A DNA stretch of 34,330 bases from NCBI GenBank assembly GCA_003233115.1, contig QIKV01000134.1, positions 1 to 34,330 of the forward strand, read 5' to 3'. Below are positions 1-7,721 of the stretch, piece by piece. The notes below the pieces were generated by a model that was given only the letters and a program-made list of their open reading frames with translations, did no database searches and had not been told where the DNA came from. The position numbers were made by a program, and so were the translations under genes. This DNA is from Oceanospirillales bacterium (GTDB taxonomy: Bacteria > Pseudomonadota > Gammaproteobacteria > Xanthomonadales > SZUA-36). The first letter of the stretch is position 1, and each line of letters opens with the position of its first letter.

Positions 1-16
1 GATGGCCAGATGAGGG

Positions 17-1282
17 TCAGGCAGGCCTTTTACCATTCCAGGGCGCCACTTTGAACAGCAGCAGCAAGCCCGGGATTGCGATCAGCGTGCATACAATGAA
101 AAACAGGGTGTATCCGATCGCTTCAATAATAAATCCCGTTGAAGCATTCGCAAAAGTTCTCGGAATGGCTATAAAGCTGCTGAACAGGGCGAACTGGGTG
201 GCGGTGAAAGCCATGCTGGTCTCACGCGCCATGTATGCGGTGAGGGCGATAGCACCCAGGCCCACCCCAAGATATTCACCGCTGACCACGATAAACAGTC
301 CCACGGGGCTATGGCCGACCGTGCTCAACCAGACAAAACCCAGAATGGTGAACATCTGCACAAAGCCAAAAATCCACAGTGCCCGGTTGATGCTCAGCTT
401 CAACATCACAATCCCGCCGACGATGCCGCCGACGATGGAGGACCACAGTGTCGAGCCGATTTCAGTACGACTGAATCCCATATCGAGATAAAACGGCGTC
501 GCCAGTGCCGTGGCCATGTTGTCACCCAGCTTGTACAGGAACATGAAAGCCAGGATGGCCGAACCGGTCTTGATGCCGTCGCGGGAAAAAAACTCAACAA
601 ATGGATCTACGATGGCTTCTCTCAATGTCCCCGGAGCCAACGCGTCGTCGCTGACTTCCTTGACAATGAAAGTCGTGACAATGCCAACACTCATGAAGGC
701 GGCCGTTACCCAGAAAACTACTGACCATGGCAACAGGTCTGACAGGATCAACGCCAGCGATCCCGGCACCAGTGAGGACAATCGGTAGGCATTGATAAAG
801 AACGAGGTGCCTGTGCCAAGCTCATCATCAGCCAGCAACTCGCGCCGGTAGGCATCGATCACAATATCCTGGCTGGCACCGAAAAGGGATATGACGAATA
901 CCGTCGCTACGATGGCCTGTAGCGATACCGACGGATCGAAACGACCAAGGGCCGCGATCGAGAAAAACAGACCAATCTGGGTCAGCAGCGCCCAGCCCCG
1001 GCGCCGGCCCAGAAAGGGCAGCTTGAAGCGGTCCATCAGGGGTGACCAGAGGAACTTCCAGGTGTACGGCAGTGAAACCAGCGCGAACAGACCGATGGTC
1101 GCCAGGTCCACGCCGTTGCTGCGCAACCACGCCGGCACCAGTTGAATCAACACGTACAGCGGCATTCCTGAAGTGAACCCCAGGAAGATGCAAGTGAACC
1201 CCAGGAAGATGCAGGTTACCATCTTGCGGTTGAGCAGGATGTCCTGCCAACGACTCACTGAATTATCCCGGCCTCCACTCAC
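17..1282 (-). CDS. ampG: AmpG-like muropeptide MFS permease
   Basis: Inner-membrane major facilitator protein (421 aa), probably importing anhydromuropeptides released during murein turnover. AmpG-family hallmarks are visible: KFLWSPLMDR (about residues 76-85), LGRRRGW (91-97), GASQDI (135-140), LYKLGD in the middle and ATQFAL near the C-terminus, with about a dozen hydrophobic segments. The start is GTG and overlaps the stop of the upstream exonuclease gene by 4 bases (GTGA), so the two are co-transcribed and probably translationally coupled. A second GTG nine codons on also follows a GGAGG, though at a long spacing. Oddity: the first membrane segment carries an exact duplication of seven residues (CIFLGFT twice, residues 24-37); with one copy removed it lines up with E. 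coli AmpG as I recall it. The substrate is inferred from family only. The minus-strand stop is 16 bases from the window edge. Confidence 0.87.
   Translation of the reverse strand: MSGGRDNSVSRWQDILLNRKMVTCIFLGFTCIFLGFTSGMPLYVLIQLVPAWLRSNGVDLATIGLFALVSLPYTWKFLWSPLMDRFKLPFLGRRRGWALLTQIGLFFSIAALGRFDPSVSLQAIVATVFVISLFGASQDIVIDAYRRELLADDELGTGTSFFINAYRLSSLVPGSLALILSDLLPWSVVFWVTAAFMSVGIVTTFIVKEVSDDALAPGTLREAIVDPFVEFFSRDGIKTGSAILAFMFLYKLGDNMATALATPFYLDMGFSRTEIGSTLWSSIVGGIVGGIVMLKLSINRALWIFGFVQMFTILGFVWLSTVGHSPVGLFIVVSGEYLGVGLGAIALTAYMARETSMAFTATQFALFSSFIAIPRTFANASTGFIIEAIGYTLFFIVCTLIAIPGLLLLFKVAPWNGKRPA
1171..1212. repeat. perfect 21-bp tandem duplication inside ampG
   Basis: Bases 1171-1191 and 1192-1212 are identical, a head-to-tail 21-bp duplication. 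Being a multiple of three it stays in frame and duplicates seven hydrophobic residues in the first membrane helix of the AmpG-like permease. It looks recent because there are no differences between the copies. Confidence 0.95.
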
Positions 1283-2055
1283 CGGATTTCAAAGTCATAG
1301 TCAATTATCAGTGGCGCATGGTCGGAAAAACGCTCTTGTTTGTAGATCTCTACTGCCTGCGCCGTGGCGGCCACCGCCGGTGTTGCCACCTGGTAGTCAA
1401 TCCGCCAACCGGTGTTATTAGCCCAGGCCTGACCCCGGTTCGACCACCAGGTGTAGTGGTGTTCACCCGGTTCGACCTGTCGAAACGTATCCACCATGCC
1501 GACCGGCCCGAACACCTCGTCCATCCAGGCACGCTCTTCGGGCAGGAACCCGGAGTTCTTCTGGTTGCCGCGCCAGTTCTTGATGTCAATTTTTTTGTGT
1601 GCGATGTTCCAGTCGCCGCAGATGATGTAATCACGCCCGTCGGCTACCATGGCCTTGAGCACCGGGTGTAAATAGTCCATTGTCTGGTACTTGACCTGCT
1701 GGCGCTCTTGTTTGGAGGAACCGGACGGCAGGTACAGCGAGATGACACTCAAATTGCCATAATCAGCCCGTATCCAGCGGCCCTCGTTGTCCATAACGTC
1801 CCACCCGATGCCGTAAGATATTTTCGCAGGTTCGCGGCGTGTGTAAATGGCCACACCACTGTAGCCCTTTTTCTGTGCGTCATGAAAATAGCCCTGGTAA
1901 CCCGGCGGGGAAAATACCGGGTCTGACAACTGGTGCCGCTGCGCCTTGGTCTCCTGGATACACACCACATCCGGCTTACATTTTTGCAGCCACTGAAAAA
2001 AACCCTTGCGGGCAGCGGCGCGAATGCCATTGGTATTGATACTGATAATGCGCAT
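1279..2055 (-). CDS. xthA: exodeoxyribonuclease III / Crc-family endonuclease
   Basis: Exonuclease III (AP endonuclease, EEP superfamily), 258 aa, a soluble enzyme of base-excision repair. The catalytic residues can be read off: N7 in NTNG, E35 in QETKA, Y108, D148 and N150 in GDWNIAH, D220 in WRIDYQ, and the C-terminal D245-H246 in SDHAP. It begins with ATG at 2055 and diverges from pyrE across 97 bp. In Pseudomonas the gene next to pyrE is crc, a member of this same family that has lost nuclease activity. This protein sits in that position but keeps the full active site, so a working nuclease is the better call; a Crc-like regulatory role is not excluded. It overlaps the downstream ampG start by 4 bases. 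No strong ribosome-binding site is visible. Confidence 0.9.
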   Translation of the reverse strand: MRIISINTNGIRAAARKGFFQWLQKCKPDVVCIQETKAQRHQLSDPVFSPPGYQGYFHDAQKKGYSGVAIYTRREPAKISYGIGWDVMDNEGRWIRADYGNLSVISLYLPSGSSKQERQQVKYQTMDYLHPVLKAMVADGRDYIICGDWNIAHKKIDIKNWRGNQKNSGFLPEERAWMDEVFGPVGMVDTFRQVEPGEHHYTWWSNRGQAWANNTGWRIDYQVATPAVAATAQAVEIYKQERFSDHAPLIIDYDFEIR

Positions 2056-2152
2056 AGGAACGCAGCATAACCGCCCTTGGACATGCTGTCATGAACGACG
2101 CATGTTGCAGCGACATATTGCAGCTTTGGCGAAGCCGCGAGATACTGCCCCG

Positions 2153-2794
2153 ATGCAAAACTACAAACAGCAATTTTTTAAACTTGCCATGGCCCAGGGC
2201 AACCTCCAGTTTGGTGAGTTCACGCTGAAGTCCGGACGGGTCAGCCCATATTTTTTCAATGCTGGCGGATTTGATGACGGCCAAAGCCTGCGGTTGCTTT
2301 GCGATTGCTATGCCCAGGCCATCCTGGACGCCGGCGTGGCCTTCGATATGCTGTTCGGCCCGGCTTACAAGGGTATTCCATTGGCTGCGGGTATCTCCAT
2401 CATGCTCAATGCCAGCCACCATCTGAATGTGCCATACGCGTATAACCGCAAAGAGGCCAAGGATCATGGTGAAGGTGGCACACTGGTTGGTGCGCCGCTG
2501 AGGGGTAATGTATTGATAACCGACGACGTCATTTCAGCCGGCACGTCGGTACGGGAATCAATCGAATGGATACGAAAGGCCGGTGCGACGGCCTGCGGAG
2601 TCGCCATTGCACTGGACAGGCAAGAGCATGGCAACGGCAATAAATCTGCCGCCCGGGAAGTTACGGAAGCGTTCGGGATACCCGTTATTGCTATCGCCGG
2701 GTTGGATGACTTAATCGAATTCCTTGAAAGTCAATCTGTTGCAGATATCGACATCGAAGCAATTCGACGGTATCGTAGCCGGTATGCGGGCTAA
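2153..2794 (+). CDS. pyrE: orotate phosphoribosyltransferase
   Basis: Converts orotate and PRPP to orotidine 5'-monophosphate, the penultimate step of UMP synthesis (cytoplasm). The ATG at 2153 gives 213 aa, the usual family length, with the N-terminus MQNYKQQFFKLAM; a longer reading frame upstream has no conserved sequence and runs into the divergent exonuclease gene. Recognisable parts are FGEFTLKSGR (20-29), GPAYKGIPLA (69-78), the flexible loop with YNRKEAKDHGEGG (97-109) and the PRPP-binding loop VLITDDVISAGTS (120-132). It overlaps the following DUF4124 gene by 11 bases. The last UMP-pathway enzyme, pyrF, is elsewhere in this window. Confidence 0.95.
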   Translation: MQNYKQQFFKLAMAQGNLQFGEFTLKSGRVSPYFFNAGGFDDGQSLRLLCDCYAQAILDAGVAFDMLFGPAYKGIPLAAGISIMLNASHHLNVPYAYNRKEAKDHGEGGTLVGAPLRGNVLITDDVISAGTSVRESIEWIRKAGATACGVAIALDRQEHGNGNKSAAREVTEAFGIPVIAIAGLDDLIEFLESQSVADIDIEAIRRYRSRYAG

Positions 2795-3446
2795 TTTACA
2801 AAGATATGTACTGATCATTGTCGCGGGCAGCTTGTACCTGTCAGTTGCCGCTGTGTCCGCCAATACTTATCGCTGGAAGGACAAAGACGGTGAGACTCAC
2901 TATGGCTCAGCAGTACCGGCCGAATACGCTGACCAGCCTTATGATGTCATTAACAATGCCGGCCTGGTCATTGAACACGTCAAAGTTACCCGGGAACAGA
3001 AACCGGTGGAAATAAAGGAAGAGCAAGTAGCCAAGCAAAGGGCGCCGCTGATCTCTGATGCGGAGCGCCAGCGCCAGTCAGATCGATTGCTGCTCATCCA
3101 ATACCAGTCTGAACAGGACATCAAGGACGCACTTAAACTGGAGATCACCCAGTTGGGTTATGATTCCAAGATAATTCACCAGTCGCTCGATAGCACCGCC
3201 GCTGCCATCCGGGATCAGATCCGGCTGGCGGCCGATCAGCAACGCGCGGGCAAGCAGATCAATGCAAAGCAACAAAAGCAGATTGATAAACTGTACCGGC
3301 GCATAGCACGCGATAAGGATAGAATTTCCGCGCTGGATCAAAGAAAGAGCAAAATCCGTGCCCGTTTCGAGTCATACCTGGATCGCTACCGACGGCTGCA
3401 AAACGCAGAACAGGCAGCCGCCAGCAAACAGGTGGGCCAGGGCTGA
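2784..3446 (+). CDS. DUF4124 domain periplasmic protein with C-terminal coiled coil
   Basis: A 220-aa exported protein of unknown function. Residues 1-26 form a Sec signal peptide (MRANLQRYVLI... with AVSA before the likely cleavage site). A DUF4124 domain follows (NTYRWKDKDGETHYGSAVPAEY, read in two parts from residue 27), with its W-x-D-x-x-G-x-x-HY pattern. From about residue 85 the chain is charged and rich in Q, K and R, and its C-terminal half should be a coiled coil. The start at 2784 lies inside the end of pyrE (11-base overlap); an earlier in-frame ATG at 2724 would put 20 residues ahead of the signal peptide and is unlikely. A DUF4124 protein beside pyrE is common in related bacteria as I recall it. 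No function is assigned. Confidence 0.8.
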   Translation: MRANLQRYVLIIVAGSLYLSVAAVSANTYRWKDKDGETHYGSAVPAEYADQPYDVINNAGLVIEHVKVTREQKPVEIKEEQVAKQRAPLISDAERQRQSDRLLLIQYQSEQDIKDALKLEITQLGYDSKIIHQSLDSTAAAIRDQIRLAADQQRAGKQINAKQQKQIDKLYRRIARDKDRISALDQRKSKIRARFESYLDRYRRLQNAEQAAASKQVGQG

Positions 3447-3502
3447 TCGTCTCCTGATACCGGTATTTCGTCAACCCCATAAAGCACTGGATCGAATTCC
3501 GC

Positions 3503-4288
3503 ATGTTTACCCGCTGCCCACAGTGTAAAACAGTTTATCCTTTGCCTGCGAAAATGCTTTCCCAGGCACGCGGGTCGGTGCAATGCAGCCAATGCGGCAA
3601 AACATTCAGCGCCCTGGGCTATTTGTTTGACCAGTGGCCCGCCGGCCCGGCTTCACACCCGGCAAGCGGGCGGGTGGTCAGGCCACCAGTGCTCGGAAAG
3701 GTCACAAAATCCTCACCAAAAAAAGAAAAAACTGAAGTCGAGGAAAAAATTGAAGAGGAAGGAACAATTGAAGAGGAAGGAACAGTTGAAGAGGAAGGAA
3801 CTGGCGAAGTCGTCTTCAACCCTCACCGCCTCGCCTGGGGTCTGGCCACGGCCGTGCTGGTGCTGGTGACAATCGCCAACATAGGCTGGACATTCCGTGA
3901 ACCCCTGATACGGAACGGTGTCATCAATACCTGGCTGAAACATAACGGCTGGTTACAGGTCGAACACGAAGGCTTATTAAAAGACCCCGGCCAGATTCAA
4001 CTGGTCAGCCGTGACATGCACTCACACCCAACCCGTACCGGCATCCTGGTTTTGAGCCTTACCTTTGTAAATCTTGCGCAACGCCCACAAATTTTCCCAA
4101 TCCTGGAGATTACTTTGCTGGACGCATCCAGCCAGCCTATTGCACGACGACGCTTCCAGCCAGCCGAGTATCTGCGCCCCGGAGCAAACACAAAAGCGGG
4201 CCTGGCCACTGACGTATTCCTGCCGGTTCTACTCGAGCTTGGCGACCCTGGAGAACAGGCTGTCGGATTTGAAATCCAGTTTCTTTAA
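3503..4288 (+). CDS. zinc-ribbon and DUF3426 membrane protein
   Basis: A 261-aa protein with an N-terminal zinc ribbon of the MJ0042 type (C5-P-Q-C8 and C28-S-Q-C31), a linker, one membrane segment (about 110-130, AWGLATAVLVLVTIANIGW) and a C-terminal DUF3426 domain, probably periplasmic (VLSLTFVNLAQRPQIFPILE, then RRRFQPAEYL). Function is unknown; the family usually lies between prmA and dusB/fis in gammaproteobacteria, and here it directly precedes fis. The linker is strongly acidic and contains three back-to-back IEEEGT-type hexapeptides (83-100) encoded by a DNA tandem repeat. Start is the ATG at 3503, six codons before the second conserved cysteine pair's partner CPQC is complete, so it cannot be much later. 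Confidence 0.82.
   Translation: MFTRCPQCKTVYPLPAKMLSQARGSVQCSQCGKTFSALGYLFDQWPAGPASHPASGRVVRPPVLGKVTKSSPKKEKTEVEEKIEEEGTIEEEGTVEEEGTGEVVFNPHRLAWGLATAVLVLVTIANIGWTFREPLIRNGVINTWLKHNGWLQVEHEGLLKDPGQIQLVSRDMHSHPTRTGILVLSLTFVNLAQRPQIFPILEITLLDASSQPIARRRFQPAEYLRPGANTKAGLATDVFLPVLLELGDPGEQAVGFEIQFL
3752..3805 (+). repeat. three 18-bp tandem repeats in the DUF3426 gene
   Basis: Units 3752-3769, 3770-3787 and 3788-3805 share GAAGAGGAAGGAAC and differ only in the last four bases. Each encodes six residues of an acidic linker (EEEGT pattern). A degenerate partial unit precedes them. Confidence 0.9.
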
Positions 4289-4332
4289 AAAGTAAGTTAA
4301 CCCGCTACAAATATGTTAGTGTTCAATTAAAG

Positions 4333-4364
4333 AGCAAAACAATAAACAAGCAAAACAATAAACA
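4333..4364 (+). repeat. perfect 16-bp tandem duplication upstream of fis
   Basis: AGCAAAACAATAAACA occurs twice with no gap (4333-4348 and 4349-4364), 46 bp before the fis start codon, in the A/T-rich fis leader (4289-4410). I could not place a convincing sigma-70 promoter in this leader. Confidence 0.93.
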
Positions 4365-4410
4365 CACCGTGCGAACAACACGCTCATTAACGCAGTGACA
4401 GCACACCACC

Positions 4411-4692
4411 ATGCAACCAGATTCAGAACCAGCAATCCCCCTCAGGCAACATGTACAAAATACCATCAGCAGATACCTCCGGGATATGGGTAATACCACC
4501 CCGGAGAACCTGTACCAGATGCTACTGGCCGAAATTGAACCCCCATTAATCGAAGAAATCCTGAAACGTACGGGCGGCAATCAATCGCGGGCAGCCGATA
4601 TGCTGGGCATTACCCGCAATACCCTGCGCACCAAGATGCAGCGTTACTCCATTAATGCACGCTCGAGCAAGATAACCCGGCTACGCCGGTGA
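4411..4692 (+). CDS. fis: Fis nucleoid-associated DNA-binding protein
   Basis: Factor for inversion stimulation (93 aa), a homodimeric nucleoid protein that bends DNA and regulates rRNA, tRNA and growth-phase genes. The core LRQHVQNTISRYL (11-23), LYQMLLAEIEPPLIEEIL and the helix-turn-helix GNQSRAADMLGITRNTLRTK (56-75) match Fis throughout. E. coli Fis ends at the equivalent of KYGMN; here the chain continues for about 11 residues with a basic tail (ARSSKITRLRR). There is no recognisable Shine-Dalgarno before the ATG. In many relatives dusB lies immediately upstream of fis; here the neighbour is the DUF3426 gene and dusB is absent. purH follows after 89 bp. Confidence 0.93.
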   Translation: MQPDSEPAIPLRQHVQNTISRYLRDMGNTTPENLYQMLLAEIEPPLIEEILKRTGGNQSRAADMLGITRNTLRTKMQRYSINARSSKITRLRR

Positions 4693-4781
4693 CTACAGCG
4701 TACTAACCATGCCCGGGTTCCGTTGGGTGTTCACCACGCAACTATTCTGATTGAATGCTCCCTTTTTGAATTAAATTTAAA

Positions 4782-6347
4782 ATGTCCCCTGCAAACAAAT
4801 TCGCACTGTTGAGCGTTTCCGACAAGACCGGCCTGGTGGATTTCGCCAGCCAGTTGCTGGAACTTGGTTACACCCTGCTGAGCACCGGCGGTACGCAAAA
4901 GCTGCTGAGCGAGGCCGGACTGGCCGTCACCGGTGTCAGCGAACATACCGGGTTCGCCGAGATCATGGACGGCCGGGTCAAAACACTGCATCCACGTATT
5001 CATGGCGGCATACTTGGCCGTGCGCAGGATGAGGAGTGCATGCGGGCGCAGGACATACCGCCGATCGACCTGGTCATCGTCAACCTTTATCCGTTTGAAG
5101 CGGTCACTGCAGATGACGATTGCAATCTTGCCGATGCGATTGAAAACATTGATATCGGCGGTCCGGCGATGCTGCGGGCTGCGGCTAAAAACCATGCCCG
5201 TGTTACGGTTGTTATCGACCCGGCCGATTACACGGCTGTTGCCGCAGAATTGGCCTCGACAGGCTCGGTCTCTGCCAGCACACGTTTCACCCTGGCCACC
5301 CGGGCATTTGCACACACGGCCCGCTACGATGGTCTGGTCGCTGCCTACTTCAGCCGCAGAACCGGTAAGGCCGACCAGCCGCGCCTGTTCCCGGAATACC
5401 TCACGCCACAGTTCCAGAGCAGGCAGGAACTGCGCTATGGAGAGAACCCCCACCAGGCTGCTGCTTTCTATGTGGAGTCCGGGCTCAAACCTGCTGGCAT
5501 CGCTGCCGCTGAGCAATTGCAGGGTAAGCCACTTTCCTATAACAACATCAATGATGCAGACACAGCGCTGGAATGCGCCAACCAATTTGAACAACAGGTA
5601 ACCTGTGTCATTGTCAAACACGCCAATCCCTGCGGGGTCGCGGTGGGTGACAGCAATATTGAGGCTTACCTGAACGCTTTTGCCACCGATCCTGTTTCAA
5701 GTTTCGGCGGCATCATTGCCTTCACCCAACCGGTTGGCGATGAAGTTGCTTCAGCTATCCTGGCAAAGCAATTTGTCGAAGTCATTATCGCACCGGCTTT
5801 CAGTGACGCAGCGATCAGGCGATTCACGACCAAGCCGAATGTGCGCTTGCTACGCAGCACCGGCAACAGGCAGCCTGCCCGCGGTCTGCACTACCAGCAG
5901 GTTTCAGGCGGTATGCTCATACAGTACAAAGATGCTGACCGGGTCAGCAGGGAAGATTGCCGCAGTGTCACTGAACGCGTACCCACGCAACAGGAATGGC
6001 TCGATATGCTGTTTGCCTGGAAGGTCGCCCGTATGGCCAAATCAAACGCCATCATTTTTGCAGCCAACGGCCGCACCCTGGGGGTTGGCGCCGGCCAGAT
6101 GAGCCGCATCGACTCCGCCCGTATCGCCCGCTGGAAAGCCAGGGACGCCGGCCTGGCCCTGGGGGGTGCAGCCATGGCATCGGATGCTTTTTTTCCATTC
6201 CGGGATGGCATCGATAGCGCCGCTGAGGCCGGCATCAAGGCTGTTATCCAACCCGGTGGCTCCATGCGTGATGATGAAGTTATCGCAGCCGCCAACGAGC
6301 ATGGCATCGCCATGGTGTTCACCGGCGTGCGTCATTTCCGACACTAG
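4782..6347 (+). CDS. purH: bifunctional AICAR transformylase / IMP cyclohydrolase
   Basis: Catalyses the last two steps of IMP synthesis in the cytoplasm: formylation of AICAR with 10-formyl-THF, then ring closure. The 521-aa length is near the family norm. The N-terminal cyclohydrolase domain (to about 198) shows LLSTGGT (32-38), [15 protein letters not shown] (64-78), NLYPFE (101-106) and [15 protein letters not shown] (123-137). The transformylase domain shows [10 protein letters not shown] (216-225), [16 protein letters not shown] (247-262), the catalytic K279-H280 in [30 protein letters not shown] and the C-terminal [15 protein letters not shown]. It lies between fis and purD. No ribosome-binding site is obvious before the ATG at 4782, but the conserved N-terminus fixes the start within a few residues. 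Confidence 0.97.
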   Translation: MSPANKFALLSVSDKTGLVDFASQLLELGYTLLSTGGTQKLLSEAGLAVTGVSEHTGFAEIMDGRVKTLHPRIHGGILGRAQDEECMRAQDIPPIDLVIVNLYPFEAVTADDDCNLADAIENIDIGGPAMLRAAAKNHARVTVVIDPADYTAVAAELASTGSVSASTRFTLATRAFAHTARYDGLVAAYFSRRTGKADQPRLFPEYLTPQFQSRQELRYGENPHQAAAFYVESGLKPAGIAAAEQLQGKPLSYNNINDADTALECANQFEQQVTCVIVKHANPCGVAVGDSNIEAYLNAFATDPVSSFGGIIAFTQPVGDEVASAILAKQFVEVIIAPAFSDAAIRRFTTKPNVRLLRSTGNRQPARGLHYQQVSGGMLIQYKDADRVSREDCRSVTERVPTQQEWLDMLFAWKVARMAKSNAIIFAANGRTLGVGAGQMSRIDSARIARWKARDAGLALGGAAMASDAFFPFRDGIDSAAEAGIKAVIQPGGSMRDDEVIAAANEHGIAMVFTGVRHFRH

Positions 6348-6432
6348 TGGGGTTGGTAAAAGGATTACATACCCGACCCCTGATCTTCCATTACAATTAT
6401 CCTCCCAACACGTCTGAAAAAATTGGCTGAGA

Positions 6433-7719
6433 ATGAAGGTACTCATTATAGGAAGTGGTGGCCGTGAACATGCGCTGGCCTGGCGTGCGGCACGGTCCCC
6501 GCAAGTTGAGATTGTTTATGTTGCGCCCGGGAATGCCGGTACCGAACTGGCAAGGGGTATGGAGAATATCCCACTGGCCAGCGAGGATATCGGGGGATTG
6601 CTCGCCTTTGCAACGGAGAATCAGATCGAGCTGACCGTCGTCGGCCCTGAAGCACCCCTGGTGGCGGGCATCGTCGACCGGTTTTCCGAGGCGGGTCTGG
6701 CCTGTTTCGGCCCAACTGCAGCAGCGGCCCGATTGGAAGGCTCCAAGGCCTTTGCCAAAGATTTTATGGCAAAGCACGGTATTCCCACGGCTGCTTACGG
6801 AAACTTTACTGACATAGATGAAGCCATCGCCTTCATTCGTCAGCAGGGTGCACCGGTCGTGGTCAAGGCTGATGGCCTGGCCGCCGGCAAAGGCGTCATC
6901 ATCGCCCGTACCAGCGCAGAAGCTGAAGCTTCCGTCATGGATATGCTGGCCGGAAACGCATTCGGCGAAGCCGGCCACCGGGTCGTTATTGAGGAGTTCC
7001 TCTCGGGCGAGGAAGCCAGTTTTATTGTCATGGCCGATGGTATGCATATCCTGCCACTGGCGACCAGCCAGGACCATAAGGCCCGTGATGAAGGTGACCA
7101 GGGTCCCAACACCGGCGGCATGGGCGCCTATTCACCCGCGCCGGTGATGGATAGCGGCATATTTGAGAAAGTAATGGAAACCATTATCCGGCCAACCGTA
7201 CGCGGTATGGCAGAGCGAGGCACGCCATTTACCGGCTTTTTATATGCCGGCCTGATGATTGGTCCGGACGGTGGAGTAAAAGTACTCGAATTCAACGTGC
7301 GCTGTGGCGACCCGGAAACCCAGCCCATCATGTTGCGTCTGCAATCCGACCTGCCGGAACTTTGCCTGGCCGCTGTCAATGGCAAGCTGGACCAGGTACA
7401 CGCGCAATGGGACCCGCGACCGGCCATTGCCGTGGTTCTGGCCGCTGGCGGTTATCCCGACAGCTACTCGAAAGGCCACACTATCTCCGGGCTGGGCGAT
7501 ACTGGCAACGGAGATTTCCACGTATTTCATGCAGGTACTGCGTTGGAAAACGGCAAGGTGGTCACTTCCGGCGGGCGGGTTTTGTCTATCTGTGCATTGG
7601 CCGACTGTGTTAAGGAAGCAGCAGCAGTTGCTTATTCAGGCTGTAGCAGCATTCACTGGGACGGTGCCTTTTACCGCCACGACATCGGCCACCGCGCAAT
7701 CCAGCGGGAACAAAGTTAA
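6433..7719 (+). CDS. purD: phosphoribosylamine-glycine ligase
   Basis: GAR synthetase (428 aa), the second step of purine synthesis: ATP-dependent joining of glycine to phosphoribosylamine. Visible motifs are the N-terminal GSGGREHALAW (7-17), GPEAPLVAG (71-79), the ATP-grasp core KADGLAAGKGV (145-155), EEFLSGEEASF, DHKARDEGDQGPNTGGMGAY and the metal-binding FNVRCGDPETQ (about 283-293). It lies 85 bp after purH, a gap with no terminator that I can see, so purH-purD may be one transcript. The downstream gene uvrD begins 2 bp after its stop. Confidence 0.97.
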   Translation: MKVLIIGSGGREHALAWRAARSPQVEIVYVAPGNAGTELARGMENIPLASEDIGGLLAFATENQIELTVVGPEAPLVAGIVDRFSEAGLACFGPTAAAARLEGSKAFAKDFMAKHGIPTAAYGNFTDIDEAIAFIRQQGAPVVVKADGLAAGKGVIIARTSAEAEASVMDMLAGNAFGEAGHRVVIEEFLSGEEASFIVMADGMHILPLATSQDHKARDEGDQGPNTGGMGAYSPAPVMDSGIFEKVMETIIRPTVRGMAERGTPFTGFLYAGLMIGPDGGVKVLEFNVRCGDPETQPIMLRLQSDLPELCLAAVNGKLDQVHAQWDPRPAIAVVLAAGGYPDSYSKGHTISGLGDTGNGDFHVFHAGTALENGKVVTSGGRVLSICALADCVKEAAAVAYSGCSSIHWDGAFYRHDIGHRAIQREQS

Positions 7720-7721
7720 CC

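Noticed and set aside
2056-2152. Promoter pair between xthA and pyrE (TTGGAC at 2077-2082)
   Set aside because: No acceptable -10 at 16-18 bases on either strand; not called.
3457-3466. 10-bp palindrome ATACCGGTAT between the DUF4124 and DUF3426 genes
   Set aside because: Too short and isolated to separate from chance; no associated promoter or T-tract.
4693-4781. Purine riboswitch or PurR site before purH
   Set aside because: The 89-base gap shows no purine-riboswitch fold or clear PurR palindrome by eye.
4731-5621. Long minus-strand open frame (296 codons) opposite purH
   Set aside because: It is antisense to well-conserved PurH sequence and its translation shows no domain, signal or composition typical of a protein; it is a shadow of purH codon bias.
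6397-7077. 226-codon minus-strand frame opposite purD
   Set aside because: Entirely antisense to PurD motifs and without recognisable features.
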